A stretch of 64,000 bases of DNA from Deltaproteobacteria bacterium (lineage in GTDB: Bacteria; Desulfobacterota; Desulfobacteria; Desulfobacterales; GCA-2748835), in the NCBI GenBank assembly GCA_002748835.1, contig PDTL01000026.1, positions 1 to 64,000 on the forward strand, read 5' to 3'. Of this stretch, positions 16,880 through 25,616 are shown in pieces. A program made the translations under genes and the position numbers. Under the pieces are notes generated by a model. That model was not told where the DNA came from and did no database searches. It was given only the letters and a program-made list of their open reading frames with translations. Numbering within the stretch: the first letter of the stretch is position 1; each line of letters opens with the position of its first letter.

Positions 16880-16946
16880 AAAAAAGGCCGGAGGCAAACC
16901 CGGCCGATTTTGAAGAGGAGAAAAAAATGAAAAAGTTATTAGGCTG
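16880..16946 (-). ncRNA. candidate sigma54-dependent small RNA (~67 nt)
   Basis: A leftward transcript starting about 12 bases after the -12 element would run roughly 40 bases of U/C-rich, unstructured RNA. It would then end in a strong intrinsic terminator: GGCCGG, an eight-base loop, CCGGCC, then six U. The unstructured part contains UCUCCUCUUC, complementary to a strong Shine-Dalgarno sequence, so it could pair with ribosome-binding sites. On the opposite strand the same bases look like GAGGAG plus an ATG and six codons (MKKLLG), which I take as the mirror image of this anti-Shine-Dalgarno stretch. No protein-coding sequence fits. Promoter and terminator are seen; the RNA itself is inferred. 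Confidence 0.6.
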
Positions 16947-16958
16947 ATTTTTGTTTTT

Positions 16959-16973
16959 GCAAATCATGTGCCA
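16959..16973 (-). promoter_or_regulatory. sigma54 (-24/-12) promoter
   Basis: On the minus strand TGGCAC-ATGAT-TTGC gives the exact GG-N10-GC spacing and matches the sigma54 consensus at every strongly conserved base. The context TTGGCACATGATTTGCA fits the extended consensus too. It points left into the short terminated transcript. It lies about 260 bases beyond the stop of an NtrC-family sigma54 activator gene transcribed in the same direction. Confidence 0.78.
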
Positions 16974-17065
16974 ATCCGCTTCTGTTTTTTATATTTTATT
17001 TTTATTATTTATTTCAATATGTTGAGAAATGAAGGCAAGGTCTGTTTTCCTGTGGTGATCAAAGG

Positions 17066-17083
17066 GGTTCATCATTTTGAACC
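17066..17083. promoter_or_regulatory. candidate enhancer-binding site 1 (GGTTCA-N6-TGAACC)
   Basis: A perfect 18-bp inverted repeat, centred about 128 bases upstream of the predicted sigma54 transcription start. It shares the TTCA-N6-TGAA core with two further sites upstream and is placed where NtrC-type activators bind. Confidence 0.6.
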
Positions 17084-17153
17084 GCCGGGCAGGGCTGGCT
17101 GGCAGAGATCACTGGAAACAGGGGCCATGACCGGTAAAACGGGCTGATTGCTG

Positions 17154-17169
17154 ATTCATAATTATGAAT
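17154..17169. promoter_or_regulatory. candidate enhancer-binding site 2 (ATTCA-N6-TGAAT)
   Basis: The perfect 16-bp palindrome ATTCATAATTATGAAT is centred about 215 bases upstream of the sigma54 start and has the same TTCA-N6-TGAA core. Confidence 0.55.
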
Positions 17170-17230
17170 ACGTGTGCGTCGCCAATCGGTAAGCAGTTTT
17201 TTAATCTTTTGATTTTAATATATATGTTGT

Positions 17231-17248
17231 AGTTCATTTTTTTGAACT
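17231..17248. promoter_or_regulatory. candidate enhancer-binding site 3 (AGTTCA-N6-TGAACT)
   Basis: A perfect 18-bp inverted repeat with the same core, centred about 293 bases upstream of the sigma54 start. It overlaps the stop codon of the NtrC-type gene. It could also fold as a weak hairpin at the mRNA end. Confidence 0.5.
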
Positions 17249-18616
17249 CACACGGATACCGTATTTTTTAATCTTTTGATTCAAACCACTTTTAGTGATC
17301 CCCAGGCGCTCGGCCGCATGGGACTGGATCTGGTCGGCCGCATCCAGGGCCTGGAGAATCATTTCCTTTTCAACCGCCGCCAGGGTGGCGGTCAGGGTCT
17401 GGCCCGGACGAATGCCGGACAGGTGGAATCCTTCGGCATCGGTCTGGCTGATCTGCAGGGGAAAATCCGCCGGTGTCAGCTGGGGGCCGGACGCAAGCAC
17501 CATGGCCCGTTCCATGACATTTTCGAGTTCTCTTACATTCCCGGGCCAGGCATAGGCATAGATCAGTCGCCGGGCTTCCGGAGAAAGACCGGTAATCGGC
17601 GTGTTGCCGGCCCGTTCGCCTTCGTATTTGCGGATAAAATGCATGGCCAGCAGATGGAGGTCTTCGGACCGGCTCCGCAGGGGCGGCAGGTTCAGATGCA
17701 CCACATTGAGGCGGTAAAACAGGTCTTCCCGGAACGTGCCCGCCGCCACATCATCGGCAAGATGACGGTTGGTGGCGGCAATGAGTCGAAAATCGACAGG
17801 AAGGGTCTTCACGCCGCCCACCCGCTCCAGATTCCGTTCCTGGAGCACGCGGAGCAGTTTTACCTGAAGGCTGCTGGAAAGCTCCCCGATTTCATCTAAA
17901 AACAGGGTGCCGCCGTCTGCCAGTTCAAACCGGCCTTTTTTCAGGGTGGCCGCACCGGTGAACGCTCCTTTTTCGTGACCGAAGAGTTCGCTTTCAAGCA
18001 GGCTTTCGCTTAAGGCTGCGCAGTTCACGGCAACAAAGGGCTGCTCACGCCGGGGGCTGTTGAAGTGGATGGATTGGGCCACGAGCTCTTTACCGGTGCC
18101 GCTTTCCCCTTCAATGAGGATGGACGCGGATGCCGGCGCCACTTTCCGGATGGTGTCAAACAGCAGCTGCATGGGCTGGCTTTTACCCACAATATTGTCA
18201 AAATGAAACTGGGACGAGACGGCATCACGGAGCCGCCGGTTTTCCCGGACCACCCGGGAAAGGTCCATGGCTTTTTCCACATGGATGATCAGGCTGTCGT
18301 TGTCAAAGGGTTTGAGGATATAGGTGTAGGCTCCCTTTTGCATGGCTTCCACGGCTTTTTCAATGGTGCCGTAGGCGGTCATGAGGATGACCGGTACGTC
18401 CGGAGCCAGTTCCTTCGCTTCCTCGAGCAGGGCAATGCCGTCCATGCCGGGCATTTTCATGTCCGTGAGAATGAGGTCGATGTCTGCCCGGGAGAGGATG
18501 TCCAGGGCGGCCCGTGCATCGTTTGCGGTCAGGGTTTCATACCCTTCTTCTTCAAGTACGGCGCTCAGGATCAGGGGGTAATTCTTTTCATCGTCAACAA
18601 TGAGGATGGTGTCCAT
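17234..18616 (-). CDS. sigma54-dependent NtrC-family response regulator
   Basis: This 460-residue activator has three parts. The receiver (1-120) has phospho-acceptor Asp52 in ILTDMKMP and the conserved Lys in ILKPFD. The AAA+ domain (about 140-370) has Walker A GESGTGKE, the sigma54-contacting GAFTGA loop, and FLDEIGEL. The C-terminal Fis-type helix-turn-helix is around [20 protein letters not shown]. It turns on sigma54 promoters when phosphorylated by the kinase gene just upstream (five-base gap). A sigma54 promoter with three matching palindromes lies directly downstream, the obvious candidate target. Confidence 0.93.
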   Translation of the reverse strand: MDTILIVDDEKNYPLILSAVLEEEGYETLTANDARAALDILSRADIDLILTDMKMPGMDGIALLEEAKELAPDVPVILMTAYGTIEKAVEAMQKGAYTYILKPFDNDSLIIHVEKAMDLSRVVRENRRLRDAVSSQFHFDNIVGKSQPMQLLFDTIRKVAPASASILIEGESGTGKELVAQSIHFNSPRREQPFVAVNCAALSESLLESELFGHEKGAFTGAATLKKGRFELADGGTLFLDEIGELSSSLQVKLLRVLQERNLERVGGVKTLPVDFRLIAATNRHLADDVAAGTFREDLFYRLNVVHLNLPPLRSRSEDLHLLAMHFIRKYEGERAGNTPITGLSPEARRLIYAYAWPGNVRELENVMERAMVLASGPQLTPADFPLQISQTDAEGFHLSGIRPGQTLTATLAAVEKEMILQALDAADQIQSHAAERLGITKSGLNQKIKKYGIRVSSKK

Positions 18617-18621
18617 GATGG

Positions 18622-20079
18622 CTATCCTTCGGCGATGGGCAGCTTGACCACCACCCGGGTGCCGCCGATCTGGCGATTCTGGATCTGGATGCTGCCCTGA
18701 TGGGCATCGATGATGTTCCGGACAATCCCGAGGCCCAGTCCGGTTCCTTTGTCTTTGGTGGTGAAAAACGGATCCCAGATCTTTTCAACGAGTTCTTCGG
18801 GGATGCCGGTTCCCTGGTCTTCAAAACGGATACGGACCGTGTCTGCATCGCAGGTGAGGTAAATCCCCACGGTCCCGCCGTCGGGCATGGCCTGCATGGC
18901 ATTGAGCAGCAAATTCAGGAAGGCCTGGTAGAGCATATCCGTATCTGCCCATACGGGGGGCAGGGATTTTCGATTGCCGGATTCGGTGTGTTTCCGGATG
19001 GTATAGCCCTGGGTGTCGATGGTTGGGGCCAGAAATTTCAGGTTCTGCTCGATCACGGCGTCCACGTCGCAGTGGGTGCGGTTTGGTACTTGAGGACGGG
19101 CATAGTTGAGGAAATCCTGAATGATGGTGTCCAGCCGGGTAGCTTCGGTCACAATGATTTCCGGAATGGTGGATGCCGCATCCAGCCGTTTCATTTTTTT
19201 CTGGAGCAGCTCTGCGGAGCTGCGGATAATCCCCAGGGGGTTGCGGATCTCATGGGAGATGCCGGCTGTCATTTCACCTAGGGCAGACAGATGTCGCGCT
19301 TTTGCCAGCTCTTCTTTCAGCTTGAGGCGTTCCTGGGCGCGGTTTTCAATAATGCGTTCTCCGCGCTTGACTGTATAGCGGAGCACCAGAAACAGGCCGC
19401 CCATGACCAGAATGCAGGTGCCGAGCACCAGCAGCTGGAGCCGGAAAATCTCCCGGTAATCATCAGACACATTTTCAACCACCTCCACCACCCCGAGTAC
19501 AGGTCCTGAAATTTTGGACAGCGGCTGCTCGGCCCGGAGCGGGGCCAGGGTCACGATTCGGCTGTCCGCAGGGACACCGAACAGGATTTCCCAGAAATTG
19601 CCGGTCTGTACGAGAATGGTGGTCACCTCTCCCTTGACCGCCTTTCGATATCCGGAACCGCCCAGGTCGCGCATGCCGATCCGATCACGATCCATGCTGT
19701 AGGAGACAATGTTGGACAGGTCGTAGATGGTGACAGACTCTACCTTGAAACTGTGCAGGGTGGATCTGACCACCTTGTCCATGCGGGCAAACTGATCCGG
19801 TTCCCGCAGACGGATTTTCCCCAGGGTCATGGCCACGGGAATCACGAACTGCATGAAGACCTGATGGTTCAGGTTCTCGATGAGCACCCGGGCATAATCT
19901 TCCCGGTTTTTGATGAGCATGCTGCGGACCCAGTGCGTGTTGAGTCCGGAAAGAATCAGGGTGCCGATGAACATAACCGTCAGGCTGGTAAAGGTAAAGT
20001 ACTTGACAAGCCTGAACGGCTTTAACTTTTCTTCCGTGGCGTTCGGTGAGGGCTGTGACGGAGGTAGGGATGTATTCAT
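18622..20079 (-). CDS. membrane sensor histidine kinase, partner of the NtrC-type regulator
   Basis: From ATG 20079 the protein is 485 residues. It has an N-terminal membrane helix (about 30-50), a periplasmic sensor of about 180 residues, and a second helix ([21 protein letters not shown]). A dimerisation helix follows with the phospho-acceptor His in [10 protein letters not shown], then an HATPase domain with [23 protein letters not shown] and GTGLGLGIV. The layout resembles AtoS/ZraS kinases; the signal is unknown. The longer ORF runs into a tRNA gene, so the true start must be internal; no strong ribosome-binding site precedes 20079, leaving it uncertain. Confidence 0.88.
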   Translation of the reverse strand: MNTSLPPSQPSPNATEEKLKPFRLVKYFTFTSLTVMFIGTLILSGLNTHWVRSMLIKNREDYARVLIENLNHQVFMQFVIPVAMTLGKIRLREPDQFARMDKVVRSTLHSFKVESVTIYDLSNIVSYSMDRDRIGMRDLGGSGYRKAVKGEVTTILVQTGNFWEILFGVPADSRIVTLAPLRAEQPLSKISGPVLGVVEVVENVSDDYREIFRLQLLVLGTCILVMGGLFLVLRYTVKRGERIIENRAQERLKLKEELAKARHLSALGEMTAGISHEIRNPLGIIRSSAELLQKKMKRLDAASTIPEIIVTEATRLDTIIQDFLNYARPQVPNRTHCDVDAVIEQNLKFLAPTIDTQGYTIRKHTESGNRKSLPPVWADTDMLYQAFLNLLLNAMQAMPDGGTVGIYLTCDADTVRIRFEDQGTGIPEELVEKIWDPFFTTKDKGTGLGLGIVRNIIDAHQGSIQIQNRQIGGTRVVVKLPIAEG

Positions 20080-20137
20080 AAACGATTCAATATCATTTAT
20101 CAAAACCGTCCATGCCGGAAATGATGCGATGAAAAAA

Positions 20138-20213
20138 TGGCTGGGGCGGAAGGATTCGAACCTTCGAATGCTGGAATCAAAATCCAGTGTCTTTGCCACT
20201 TGACGACGCCCCA
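20138..20213 (-). tRNA. tRNA-Gln (UUG)
   Basis: The minus strand folds as a full cloverleaf: acceptor TGGGGCG/CGCCCCA, T-arm GGTTCGAATCC, anticodon stem CTGGA/TCCAG around TTTTGAT, giving UUG. CCA is encoded. It lies just upstream of the kinase gene on the same strand. Confidence 0.95.
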
Positions 20214-20535
20214 GCAGGATTCCGGGGGATGCCGGAAACTGACGTTTACGGGGGATCATCACCGGACGCGGGCCTGAAGGTTTACCGCTGCAGGCGGGGA
20301 ATCCGGTTTATCCGCAGTTAATACAGCCGTTTTTACCATTGACGCTTCCGGTAGTCAATACCCTTGCCTGCGCTTTAAGGCAAAAAAGACCCTGTGTTCC
20401 GGTAAATCGTGGAATCGGGTTGACCGATCCCCTGTTTGGATGTATGGGCGTTCTTTCGTACGCGGTTCCGGAAAGGATTGCATACGGATAAAGAAAGGGA
20501 TATTGTATTGATACACTATAAGGAAAGCAGGACAT
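20214..20535. other. 322-base intergenic region tRNA-Gln / der
   Basis: No gene is visible. It must hold the promoters of the leftward tRNA and the rightward der. An ATTGAC-N10-GTCAAT inverted repeat lies near 20337-20358. TTGCAT-N17-TATTGT near 20476-20504 is a possible der promoter. Neither is strong. Confidence 0.35.
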
Positions 20536-21924
20536 ATGAAACCGATCATCGCACTGGTGGGCCGACCCAATGTGGGAAAATCGACCCTGTTCAACCGGAT
20601 TACCCGCCGAAAAGACGCCCTGGTGGACAATTTCCCCGGCGTGACCCGGGATCGGCATTATGGCGATGCCGAGTGGGAAGGACGGGCATTCACCCTCGTG
20701 GACACGGGCGGCTATCTGGGCACGGACGCAGATGCCTTTGCCGGTGAAATCCGGTATCAGGTGGAACAGGCCATGGAAAATGCCGATGCCGTGATTCTGG
20801 TGCTTGACGGCAAATACGGGATTTCTCCCTTTGACAGCGAATTGATCGATCTGCTCCGGTGCGTGTCTCGGCCGGTCTACTATGCGATCAATAAAATCGA
20901 CGGCATTGAACAGGAAGAGCTGCTGGCCGATTTCTATGCCCTGGGCCTTGATACCCTGTTCCCGGTTTCCGGAGAACACGGTTATGGGGTGCCGGATCTT
21001 CTGGACAGCCTGATGCACATGCTGCCGGAACCGGATGATACGGCAGCCGACGATGCCGCGATCAAGGTGGCGGTGGTCGGTCGGCCGAACGTGGGAAAAT
21101 CCTCTCTGATCAACCGGATCCTCGGCGAAGACCGGATGGTGGTGAGCGATGTGTCCGGCACCACCCGGGATGCCATTGACAGTGAATACCGGGTGGGGGA
21201 CCGGACCTATACCCTGATCGATACGGCCGGTATCCGGCGAAAGGGGCGGGTGAACCGGAAAATTGAAAAGTTTTCCATCTTAAAAGCCCTCAGAGGCCTG
21301 GAACGCTGTGATGTCGCGCTCATTCTGATCGATGCCGTAGAAGGGGTGACAGATCAGGATGTCACCATTGCCGGCTATGCCTATGATCGTGGGTGTGGAT
21401 GCATTTTCATTCTGAATAAATGGGATGCCATTGAAAAGGATGATAAGACGATGAAACGGTTTGTGGAGCGGCTTCGGCTGGAATCGAAATTTCTGAGTTT
21501 TGCGCCGGTGCTCTCCATCTCCGCCCTGACCGGCCAGCGCGTGAACCGGATTTTCCCTCAGGTGGATGCGGTTTTTCGTCAGTATGCCACCCGCATCGGA
21601 ACCGGCGCGTTGAACCGGATTATGGAACAGGCCATGGAACGAACCCCGCCGTCTCTTCACAAGGGAAAACGCCTGAAATTTTATTATTCCGCTCAGGTGA
21701 GCGAAAAACCGCCCACCGTGGTCAGCTTTGTCAATTATCCGGAAGCCGTCCATTTTTCTTACAAGCGCTTTCTGATCAACCAGATCCGGGAGCATACAGG
21801 GCTGGAGTTGACGCCCATCCGGCTGTTGTTTCGTCAGCGGACCGGACGCATCGACTTTGCTGAAAAGAAACCGAAGCCCCCGCTGAAAACCAAACGGGGA
21901 CTGAACCGGAAACGGAAGCGGTAA
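20536..21924 (+). CDS. der: ribosome-associated GTPase Der (EngA)
   Basis: Der is a tandem-GTPase protein needed for 50S ribosome assembly. Both G domains are complete: [14 protein letters not shown] with DTGG and NKIDGI in the first, [14 protein letters not shown] with DTAGIRRKG and NKWDAI in the second. The C-terminal KH-like domain contains [12 protein letters not shown]. The basic tail ([12 protein letters not shown]) is typical. Length 462 is normal. It is followed after two bases by rarA. Confidence 0.96.
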   Translation: MKPIIALVGRPNVGKSTLFNRITRRKDALVDNFPGVTRDRHYGDAEWEGRAFTLVDTGGYLGTDADAFAGEIRYQVEQAMENADAVILVLDGKYGISPFDSELIDLLRCVSRPVYYAINKIDGIEQEELLADFYALGLDTLFPVSGEHGYGVPDLLDSLMHMLPEPDDTAADDAAIKVAVVGRPNVGKSSLINRILGEDRMVVSDVSGTTRDAIDSEYRVGDRTYTLIDTAGIRRKGRVNRKIEKFSILKALRGLERCDVALILIDAVEGVTDQDVTIAGYAYDRGCGCIFILNKWDAIEKDDKTMKRFVERLRLESKFLSFAPVLSISALTGQRVNRIFPQVDAVFRQYATRIGTGALNRIMEQAMERTPPSLHKGKRLKFYYSAQVSEKPPTVVSFVNYPEAVHFSYKRFLINQIREHTGLELTPIRLLFRQRTGRIDFAEKKPKPPLKTKRGLNRKRKR

Positions 21925-21926
21925 CC

Positions 21927-23291
21927 GTGGACCTGTTTTCCTATGCGGAGCATGACACGGATCCTAGGCGTTCGCCGCTGGCAGACCGCCTGCGTCCCGA
22001 GTCCCTTGCGGATTACGAGGGCCAGGACACTGCCGTGGGGGATGGCTCCCTGATCCGGAATGCGATTGAGGCGGATCATCCGTTTTCCATGATCCTCTGG
22101 GGGCCGCCGGGGTGCGGGAAAACCACCCTGGCCAAGATCATGGCAAAAGAGACCGCCTCGCATTTTGTAGAAATATCTGCGGTCTTATCCGGGGTCGGGG
22201 ATATCCGGAATGTGATTGATGCCGCCCGCAAGCAGCGCCGGCTGCATCAGAGGCAAACCCTTTTGTTTGTCGATGAAATTCACCGGTTCAACAAGGCCCA
22301 GCAGGACGCGTTTCTGCACCATGTGGAGAGCGGGCTGATCACGCTCATCGGTGCTACCACGGAGAATCCCTCCTTTGAAGTCATTCCAGCCCTCTTATCC
22401 CGGTGCCGCGTCATTCAGCTGGTGGCGCCGGACGCAGCCGCCATGAACCGGATTCTGGACAGAGCGCTCGCCGATGAGCACAAGGGGCTGGGGGCACTCC
22501 GGCTGTCTGTTTCAACTGAGGCCCGGATGCATCTGATCCATCAGGCGGACGGGGATGTGCGCATGCTGCTCAACAACCTCGAGGCAGCCGCGTTCATGGC
22601 ACTGAAAAAACGGCCGCCTGGTGCGGATGGAGCGCGGGAGATCGCCCTTGATCTGGTCGAACAGACGCTTCAGAAAAAAGCACTGCATTACGACAAAAGC
22701 GGTGAAGAACACTATAATCTGATTTCCGCGTTTCACAAAAGCCTGCGCGGCAGTGATCCGGACGGTGCCCTCTACTGGATGGAGCGGATGCTTGCCGGCG
22801 GTGAAGACCCGCTTTACATTGCCCGCCGCATGGTGCGGTTCGCATCCGAAGATGTGGGCAATGCCGATCCGCACGCCCTGACCATGGCCCTGAATGCCGT
22901 GGAAGCGTTTCGTCTCCTTGGCCATCCAGAGGGTGAACTGGCCCTTTCTCAGGCCGTCGTCTATCTGGCCACCGCGCCCAAGAGCAATGCCGTGTATGCG
23001 GCCACTCAATCGGTACGGCAGTTTGTTGCATCCACAGGCTACCTGCCAGTCCCCCTGCATATCCGGAACGCGCCCACGGGCCTGATGCAGGACATGGGAT
23101 ACGGCGAGGGGTACCGGTATGCCCATGATTATGAAGGCGGGTACGCGCCCCAGGATTATCTGCCTGACGGTCATGAAACAAAACGGTTTTATTTTCCGGT
23201 GGACCGGGGCTACGAGCAGGCCATTGGCAGGCGGCTCAGCCAGTGGCTGGAATGTCGCAGGCGGTCAAGAAAAGCGGCAGGGCGGTCGTGA
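21927..23291 (+). CDS. rarA: replication-associated recombination AAA ATPase RarA (MgsA)
   Basis: RarA acts at stalled replication forks as a clamp-loader-like ATPase. The start is GTG ([10 protein letters not shown]), two bases after der. Walker [13 protein letters not shown], Walker [11 protein letters not shown], sensor 1 [19 protein letters not shown] and the C-terminal tetramerisation region (YCYADDxGN-like segment [14 protein letters not shown]; later [14 protein letters not shown]) are all present. The last roughly ten codons (after SQWLEC) lie inside a repeat that recurs in the LRR array downstream, so the tail has been duplicated. The stop overlaps a GTG start (GTGA) of a broken small ORF. 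Confidence 0.95.
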   Translation: MDLFSYAEHDTDPRRSPLADRLRPESLADYEGQDTAVGDGSLIRNAIEADHPFSMILWGPPGCGKTTLAKIMAKETASHFVEISAVLSGVGDIRNVIDAARKQRRLHQRQTLLFVDEIHRFNKAQQDAFLHHVESGLITLIGATTENPSFEVIPALLSRCRVIQLVAPDAAAMNRILDRALADEHKGLGALRLSVSTEARMHLIHQADGDVRMLLNNLEAAAFMALKKRPPGADGAREIALDLVEQTLQKKALHYDKSGEEHYNLISAFHKSLRGSDPDGALYWMERMLAGGEDPLYIARRMVRFASEDVGNADPHALTMALNAVEAFRLLGHPEGELALSQAVVYLATAPKSNAVYAATQSVRQFVASTGYLPVPLHIRNAPTGLMQDMGYGEGYRYAHDYEGGYAPQDYLPDGHETKRFYFPVDRGYEQAIGRRLSQWLECRRRSRKAAGRS

Positions 23292-23504
23292 CCCGTAAAC
23301 AGCAGGCAGATGCGCGTCATGACATCAGTCAGGAGCGGCTGATGCGGGTTTAGGGATTTCTGTGCCGGCACGGGTGGGCCTGCGCCTTGAGATGGCAGGC
23401 GAAGGCAGGCGTCAGGGACGTGCCGATGCCAGTCGGGATATGATTGCCGACTGCCGGGGGAATGCTGCCGGTATCATGATCCGAGTCTTTTGCGGATTGA
23501 AGTG
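23288..23504 (+). pseudogene. broken copy of the small ORF found intact at 24371
   Basis: A GTG overlapping the rarA stop opens a frame ([20 protein letters not shown]) that ends at TAG after 21 codons. A 43-base deletion further on removes codons kept in the second copy. If this was once the gene behind rarA, it is now dead at this position. The family is not recognised. Confidence 0.45.
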
Positions 23505-23506
23505 AA

Positions 23507-23535
23507 TTGACAACCCAGCCCAAGGGGGCTATTGA
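23507..23535 (+). promoter_or_regulatory. sigma70 promoter of LRR cassette 1
   Basis: TTGACA, 17 bases, TATTGA. The same -35 box and spacing precede all three LRR cassettes. The spacer holds an AGCCC/GGGCT inverted repeat that could bind a regulator. Confidence 0.65.
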
Positions 23536-23563
23536 TAAATATATATCGTTAAAAGAACTTTCT

Positions 23564-23603
23564 GGGGAGCATAACGCTGACAGACATACGCTCCCCTTTT
23601 TCT
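23564..23603 (+). terminator. attenuator-like hairpin in the LRR1 leader
   Basis: GGGGAGC and GCTCCCC form a seven-base-pair stem (extendable) followed by five T. It lies between the promoter and the start codon, so transcription may stop in the leader. It could instead terminate transcripts arriving from rarA. Confidence 0.55.
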
Positions 23604-23628
23604 GGTAACGCTTCTTATGGAGGCTGAT

Positions 23629-24291
23629 ATGTTTCGCTTAAATGTTTGTGATTGGTATGGTGTTGACTGTAACAGCGACAGAACTGCTGTTACACGTCTT
23701 GACCTTAATCATAACAGCCTCACAGGTCCAATTCCTGAGTCTATTGGAAAATTAAAAAATCTAGGATATCTTAACCTTGAGAGTAACAGCCTCACAGGTC
23801 CAATCCCTGAGTCTATTGGAAACTTAACAAACCTAAGCGGTCTTGACCTTGAGAGTAACGGCCTCACAGGTCCAATCCCTGAGTCTATTGGAAACTTAAC
23901 AGGTCTAATAGGCCTTTACCTTTTGAATAACAGCCTCACAGGTCCAATTCCTGAGTCGATTGGAAAATTAACAAACCTAATATATCTTCACCTTGACAGT
24001 AACAGCCTCACAGGTCCAATTCCTAATTCTATTGGGAATTTAACAAAATTAAGAATATTCGATCTTGATTCGAACAACCTATCAGGAGTCATTCCCACCA
24101 CCATCACATCGTTGACCTATTTATTAAGTGGAGAATTACGTCTATATGAGAATTGCAATTTAACTACCCCGAATCAAAACGTGATAGACTTTATAGACAG
24201 TAAAAGCGACGGCGGTTATCAGAAAATTCTAGACACAAATGGACATTGCGGCGTCACCCTCAGTCCTATCTATCATTTGTTACTCAATTAA
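23629..24291 (+). CDS. plant-type leucine-rich-repeat protein, cassette 1 (signal peptide deleted)
   Basis: The protein (220 aa) opens MFRLNVCDWYGVDC, which is the Cys-pair N-cap of plant-type LRR proteins with the preceding signal peptide and helix missing. Six 24-residue LRRs follow (framework LTGPIPESIGNLTNL, then xxLxLxxN). A C-terminal cap has two Cys (ENCNL and NGHC) and ends SPIYHLLLN. The ATG at 23629 has GGAGG five bases upstream; the track's earlier ATG is part of that site. Compared with cassette 2, 78 bases are deleted in frame. Without a signal peptide the product would stay in the cytoplasm, or the gene is a silent copy. Base composition is clearly richer in A+T than the neighbours. 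Confidence 0.75.
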   Translation: MFRLNVCDWYGVDCNSDRTAVTRLDLNHNSLTGPIPESIGKLKNLGYLNLESNSLTGPIPESIGNLTNLSGLDLESNGLTGPIPESIGNLTGLIGLYLLNNSLTGPIPESIGKLTNLIYLHLDSNSLTGPIPNSIGNLTKLRIFDLDSNNLSGVIPTTITSLTYLLSGELRLYENCNLTTPNQNVIDFIDSKSDGGYQKILDTNGHCGVTLSPIYHLLLN

Positions 24292-24305
24292 AATATGGGA
24301 AGAAA

Positions 24306-24335
24306 AAAGCCGGCAGACACGCGTCTCCCGGCTTT
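24306..24335 (+). terminator. terminator of LRR cassette 1
   Basis: AAAGCCGG and CCGGCTTT enclose a second stem (AGAC/GTCT), giving a long hairpin 14 bases after the stop. The same element follows all three cassettes. The T-tract is short. Confidence 0.6.
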
Positions 24336-24370
24336 CAGCATTAGGGGTCAAGAAAAGGGGCAGGGCGGTC

Positions 24371-24610
24371 GTGACCCGTAAACAGCAGGCAGATGCGCGT
24401 CATGGCATCACTCAGGAGCGGCTGATGCGGGTTCAGGGATTTCTGTGCCGGCACCCGCTCACCGATGGAGATCCGCTGAATGGACGGGTGACGGAACGGG
24501 TGGGCCTGCGCCTTGAGATGGCAGGCGAAGGCAGGCGTCAGGGACGTGCCGATGCCTGCCGGGGGAATGCTGCCGGTATCATGATCCGAGTCCTTTGCGG
24601 ATTGAAATGA
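24371..24610 (+). CDS. small hypothetical ORF within repeat B
   Basis: GTG start, 79 residues, ending two bases before the LRR promoter. It contains several charged helices (ITQERLMRVQGFL; RVGLRLEMAGEGRRQGRADA) and resembles no family I know. It is intact here and broken in copy 1. Its start context copies the rarA stop (GTGA), so it may be the original gene behind rarA carried along by duplication, or a chance frame. Low confidence that it is expressed. Confidence 0.3.
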   Translation: MTRKQQADARHGITQERLMRVQGFLCRHPLTDGDPLNGRVTERVGLRLEMAGEGRRQGRADACRGNAAGIMIRVLCGLK

Positions 24611-24611
24611 A

Positions 24612-24640
24612 TTGACAACCCAGCCCAAGGGGGCTATTTA
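24612..24640 (+). promoter_or_regulatory. sigma70 promoter of LRR cassette 2
   Basis: TTGACA, 17 bases, TATTTA, with the same AGCCC/GGGCT repeat in the spacer as at cassette 1. Confidence 0.68.
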
Positions 24641-24668
24641 TAACTGAATATCGTTAAAAGAACTTTCT

Positions 24669-24706
24669 GGGGAGCATAACGCTGACAGACATACGCTCCC
24701 CTTTTT
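24669..24706 (+). terminator. attenuator-like hairpin in the LRR2 leader
   Basis: GGGGAGC/GCTCCCC stem followed by TTTTT between promoter and start codon, identical in position to the cassette 1 leader. Confidence 0.55.
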
Positions 24707-24733
24707 CTGGTAACGCTTCTTATGGAGGCTGAT

Positions 24734-25474
24734 ATGTTTCGCTTAACGGCACTTGTCGATCTCTACAATGCGACCCATGGTGTTCAGTGGGAGAGTCAAG
24801 ACAATTGGAAAGTGCCAGGCACGCATGTTTGTGATTGGTATGGTGTTACCTGTAACAGCGACAGCACTGCTGTTATAGCCCTGGAGCTTCCTGAAAACAA
24901 TCTCACAGGTGACATGCCTGAGTCTATTGGAAACTTAACAAATCTAACAGGTCTTGACCTTCAAGATAACAGCCTCACAGGTCCAATTCCTGAGTCTATT
25001 GGAAACTTAACAAATCTAACAGAGCTTTCCCTTTGGATTAACAGCCTCACAGGCCCAATTCCTGAGTCTATTGGAGACTTAACAAATCTAACATCTCTTG
25101 ACCTTGGCTGGAACAGCCTTACAGGTCCAATTCCTGAGTCTGTTGGAAAATTAACAAATCTAACATATCTTTACCTTGATAGGAACAGCCTCACAGGTCC
25201 AATTCCTGAGCCTATTGGGAATTTAACAAAATTAGATGGACTCTATCTTGATTCGAACAACCTATCAGGAGTCATTCCCACCACCATCACATCGTTGACC
25301 TATTTAGTAAGTGGAGAATTAACTCTATATGAGAATTGTAATTTAACTGCCCCGAATCAAAACGTGATAGACTTTATAAACAGTAAAGGCAACGGCGGTT
25401 ATCAGAAAATTCTAGACACAAATGGACATTGCGGCGTCACCCTCAGTCCTATCTATCATTTGTTACTCAATTAA
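24734..25474 (+). CDS. plant-type leucine-rich-repeat protein, cassette 2 (signal peptide deleted)
   Basis: This is the longest intact copy (246 aa). MFRLT is joined directly to ALVDLYNATHGVQW, a 69-base in-frame loss of the signal peptide seen in cassette 3. Then come the N-cap (VCDWYGVTC), six LRRs and the Cys-containing C-cap ending SPIYHLLLN. Within repeats the LTGPIPESIGNLTNL framework is nearly constant, even at DNA level. The residues of the xxLxLxxN strand differ in every repeat (TGLDLQDN, TELSLWIN, TSLDLGWN, TYLYLDRN). GGAGG precedes the ATG. By fold it should be a protein- or ligand-binding surface; no partner is known. Confidence 0.8.
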   Translation: MFRLTALVDLYNATHGVQWESQDNWKVPGTHVCDWYGVTCNSDSTAVIALELPENNLTGDMPESIGNLTNLTGLDLQDNSLTGPIPESIGNLTNLTELSLWINSLTGPIPESIGDLTNLTSLDLGWNSLTGPIPESVGKLTNLTYLYLDRNSLTGPIPEPIGNLTKLDGLYLDSNNLSGVIPTTITSLTYLVSGELTLYENCNLTAPNQNVIDFINSKGNGGYQKILDTNGHCGVTLSPIYHLLLN

Positions 25475-25569
25475 CATGGCGACGCAGTGATCGCTTCGAT
25501 TGTTGAGTCTCGTGTGCGGATTTCAACCGCATCGCATGAATGATTCCAGTTTGCGCGTATGGGAAGAAA

Positions 25570-25599
25570 AAAGCCGGCAGACAAGCGTCTCCCGGCTTT
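25570..25599 (+). terminator. terminator of LRR cassette 2
   Basis: AAAGCCGG/CCGGCTTT hairpin with an inner AGAC/GTCT stem, 95 bases after the stop. The 95 bases between match those after cassette 3 and are missing after cassette 1. Confidence 0.6.
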
Positions 25600-25616
25600 C
25601 AGCATTTAGAGATAAG

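Larger units (their letters stand above)
23263..23628 (+). repeat. LRR-array repeat B, copy 1 (rarA tail to LRR1 leader)
   Basis: From GGTCAAGAAAAGCGG onwards this 366-base stretch is closely matched by 24346-24733. The copies differ by a 43-base deletion here (CCGCTCACC onward) and a 21-base segment present only here. It includes the end of rarA, a broken small ORF, the LRR promoter and leader. The first 40 bases recur a third time at 26719. Copies in direct orientation can recombine and expand or delete the array. Confidence 0.85.
24346..24733 (+). repeat. LRR-array repeat B, copy 2
   Basis: A 388-base direct repeat of 23263-23628. It starts with a copy of the rarA 3' end (GGTCAAGAAAAGGGGCAGGG) and runs through an intact small ORF, promoter and leader up to the second LRR gene. 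Confidence 0.85.

Noticed and set aside
16928-17034. A peptide MKKLLG, or a selenoprotein reading through TGA at 16946
   Set aside because: Only six codons, and no selenocysteine insertion element is evident after the TGA. The bases are better explained as the mirror of an anti-Shine-Dalgarno sRNA.
24341-24628. 95-codon minus-strand ORF in repeat B
   Set aside because: Low-complexity His/Pro-rich translation. The promoter and leader lie on the other strand and the copy-1 version is disrupted.
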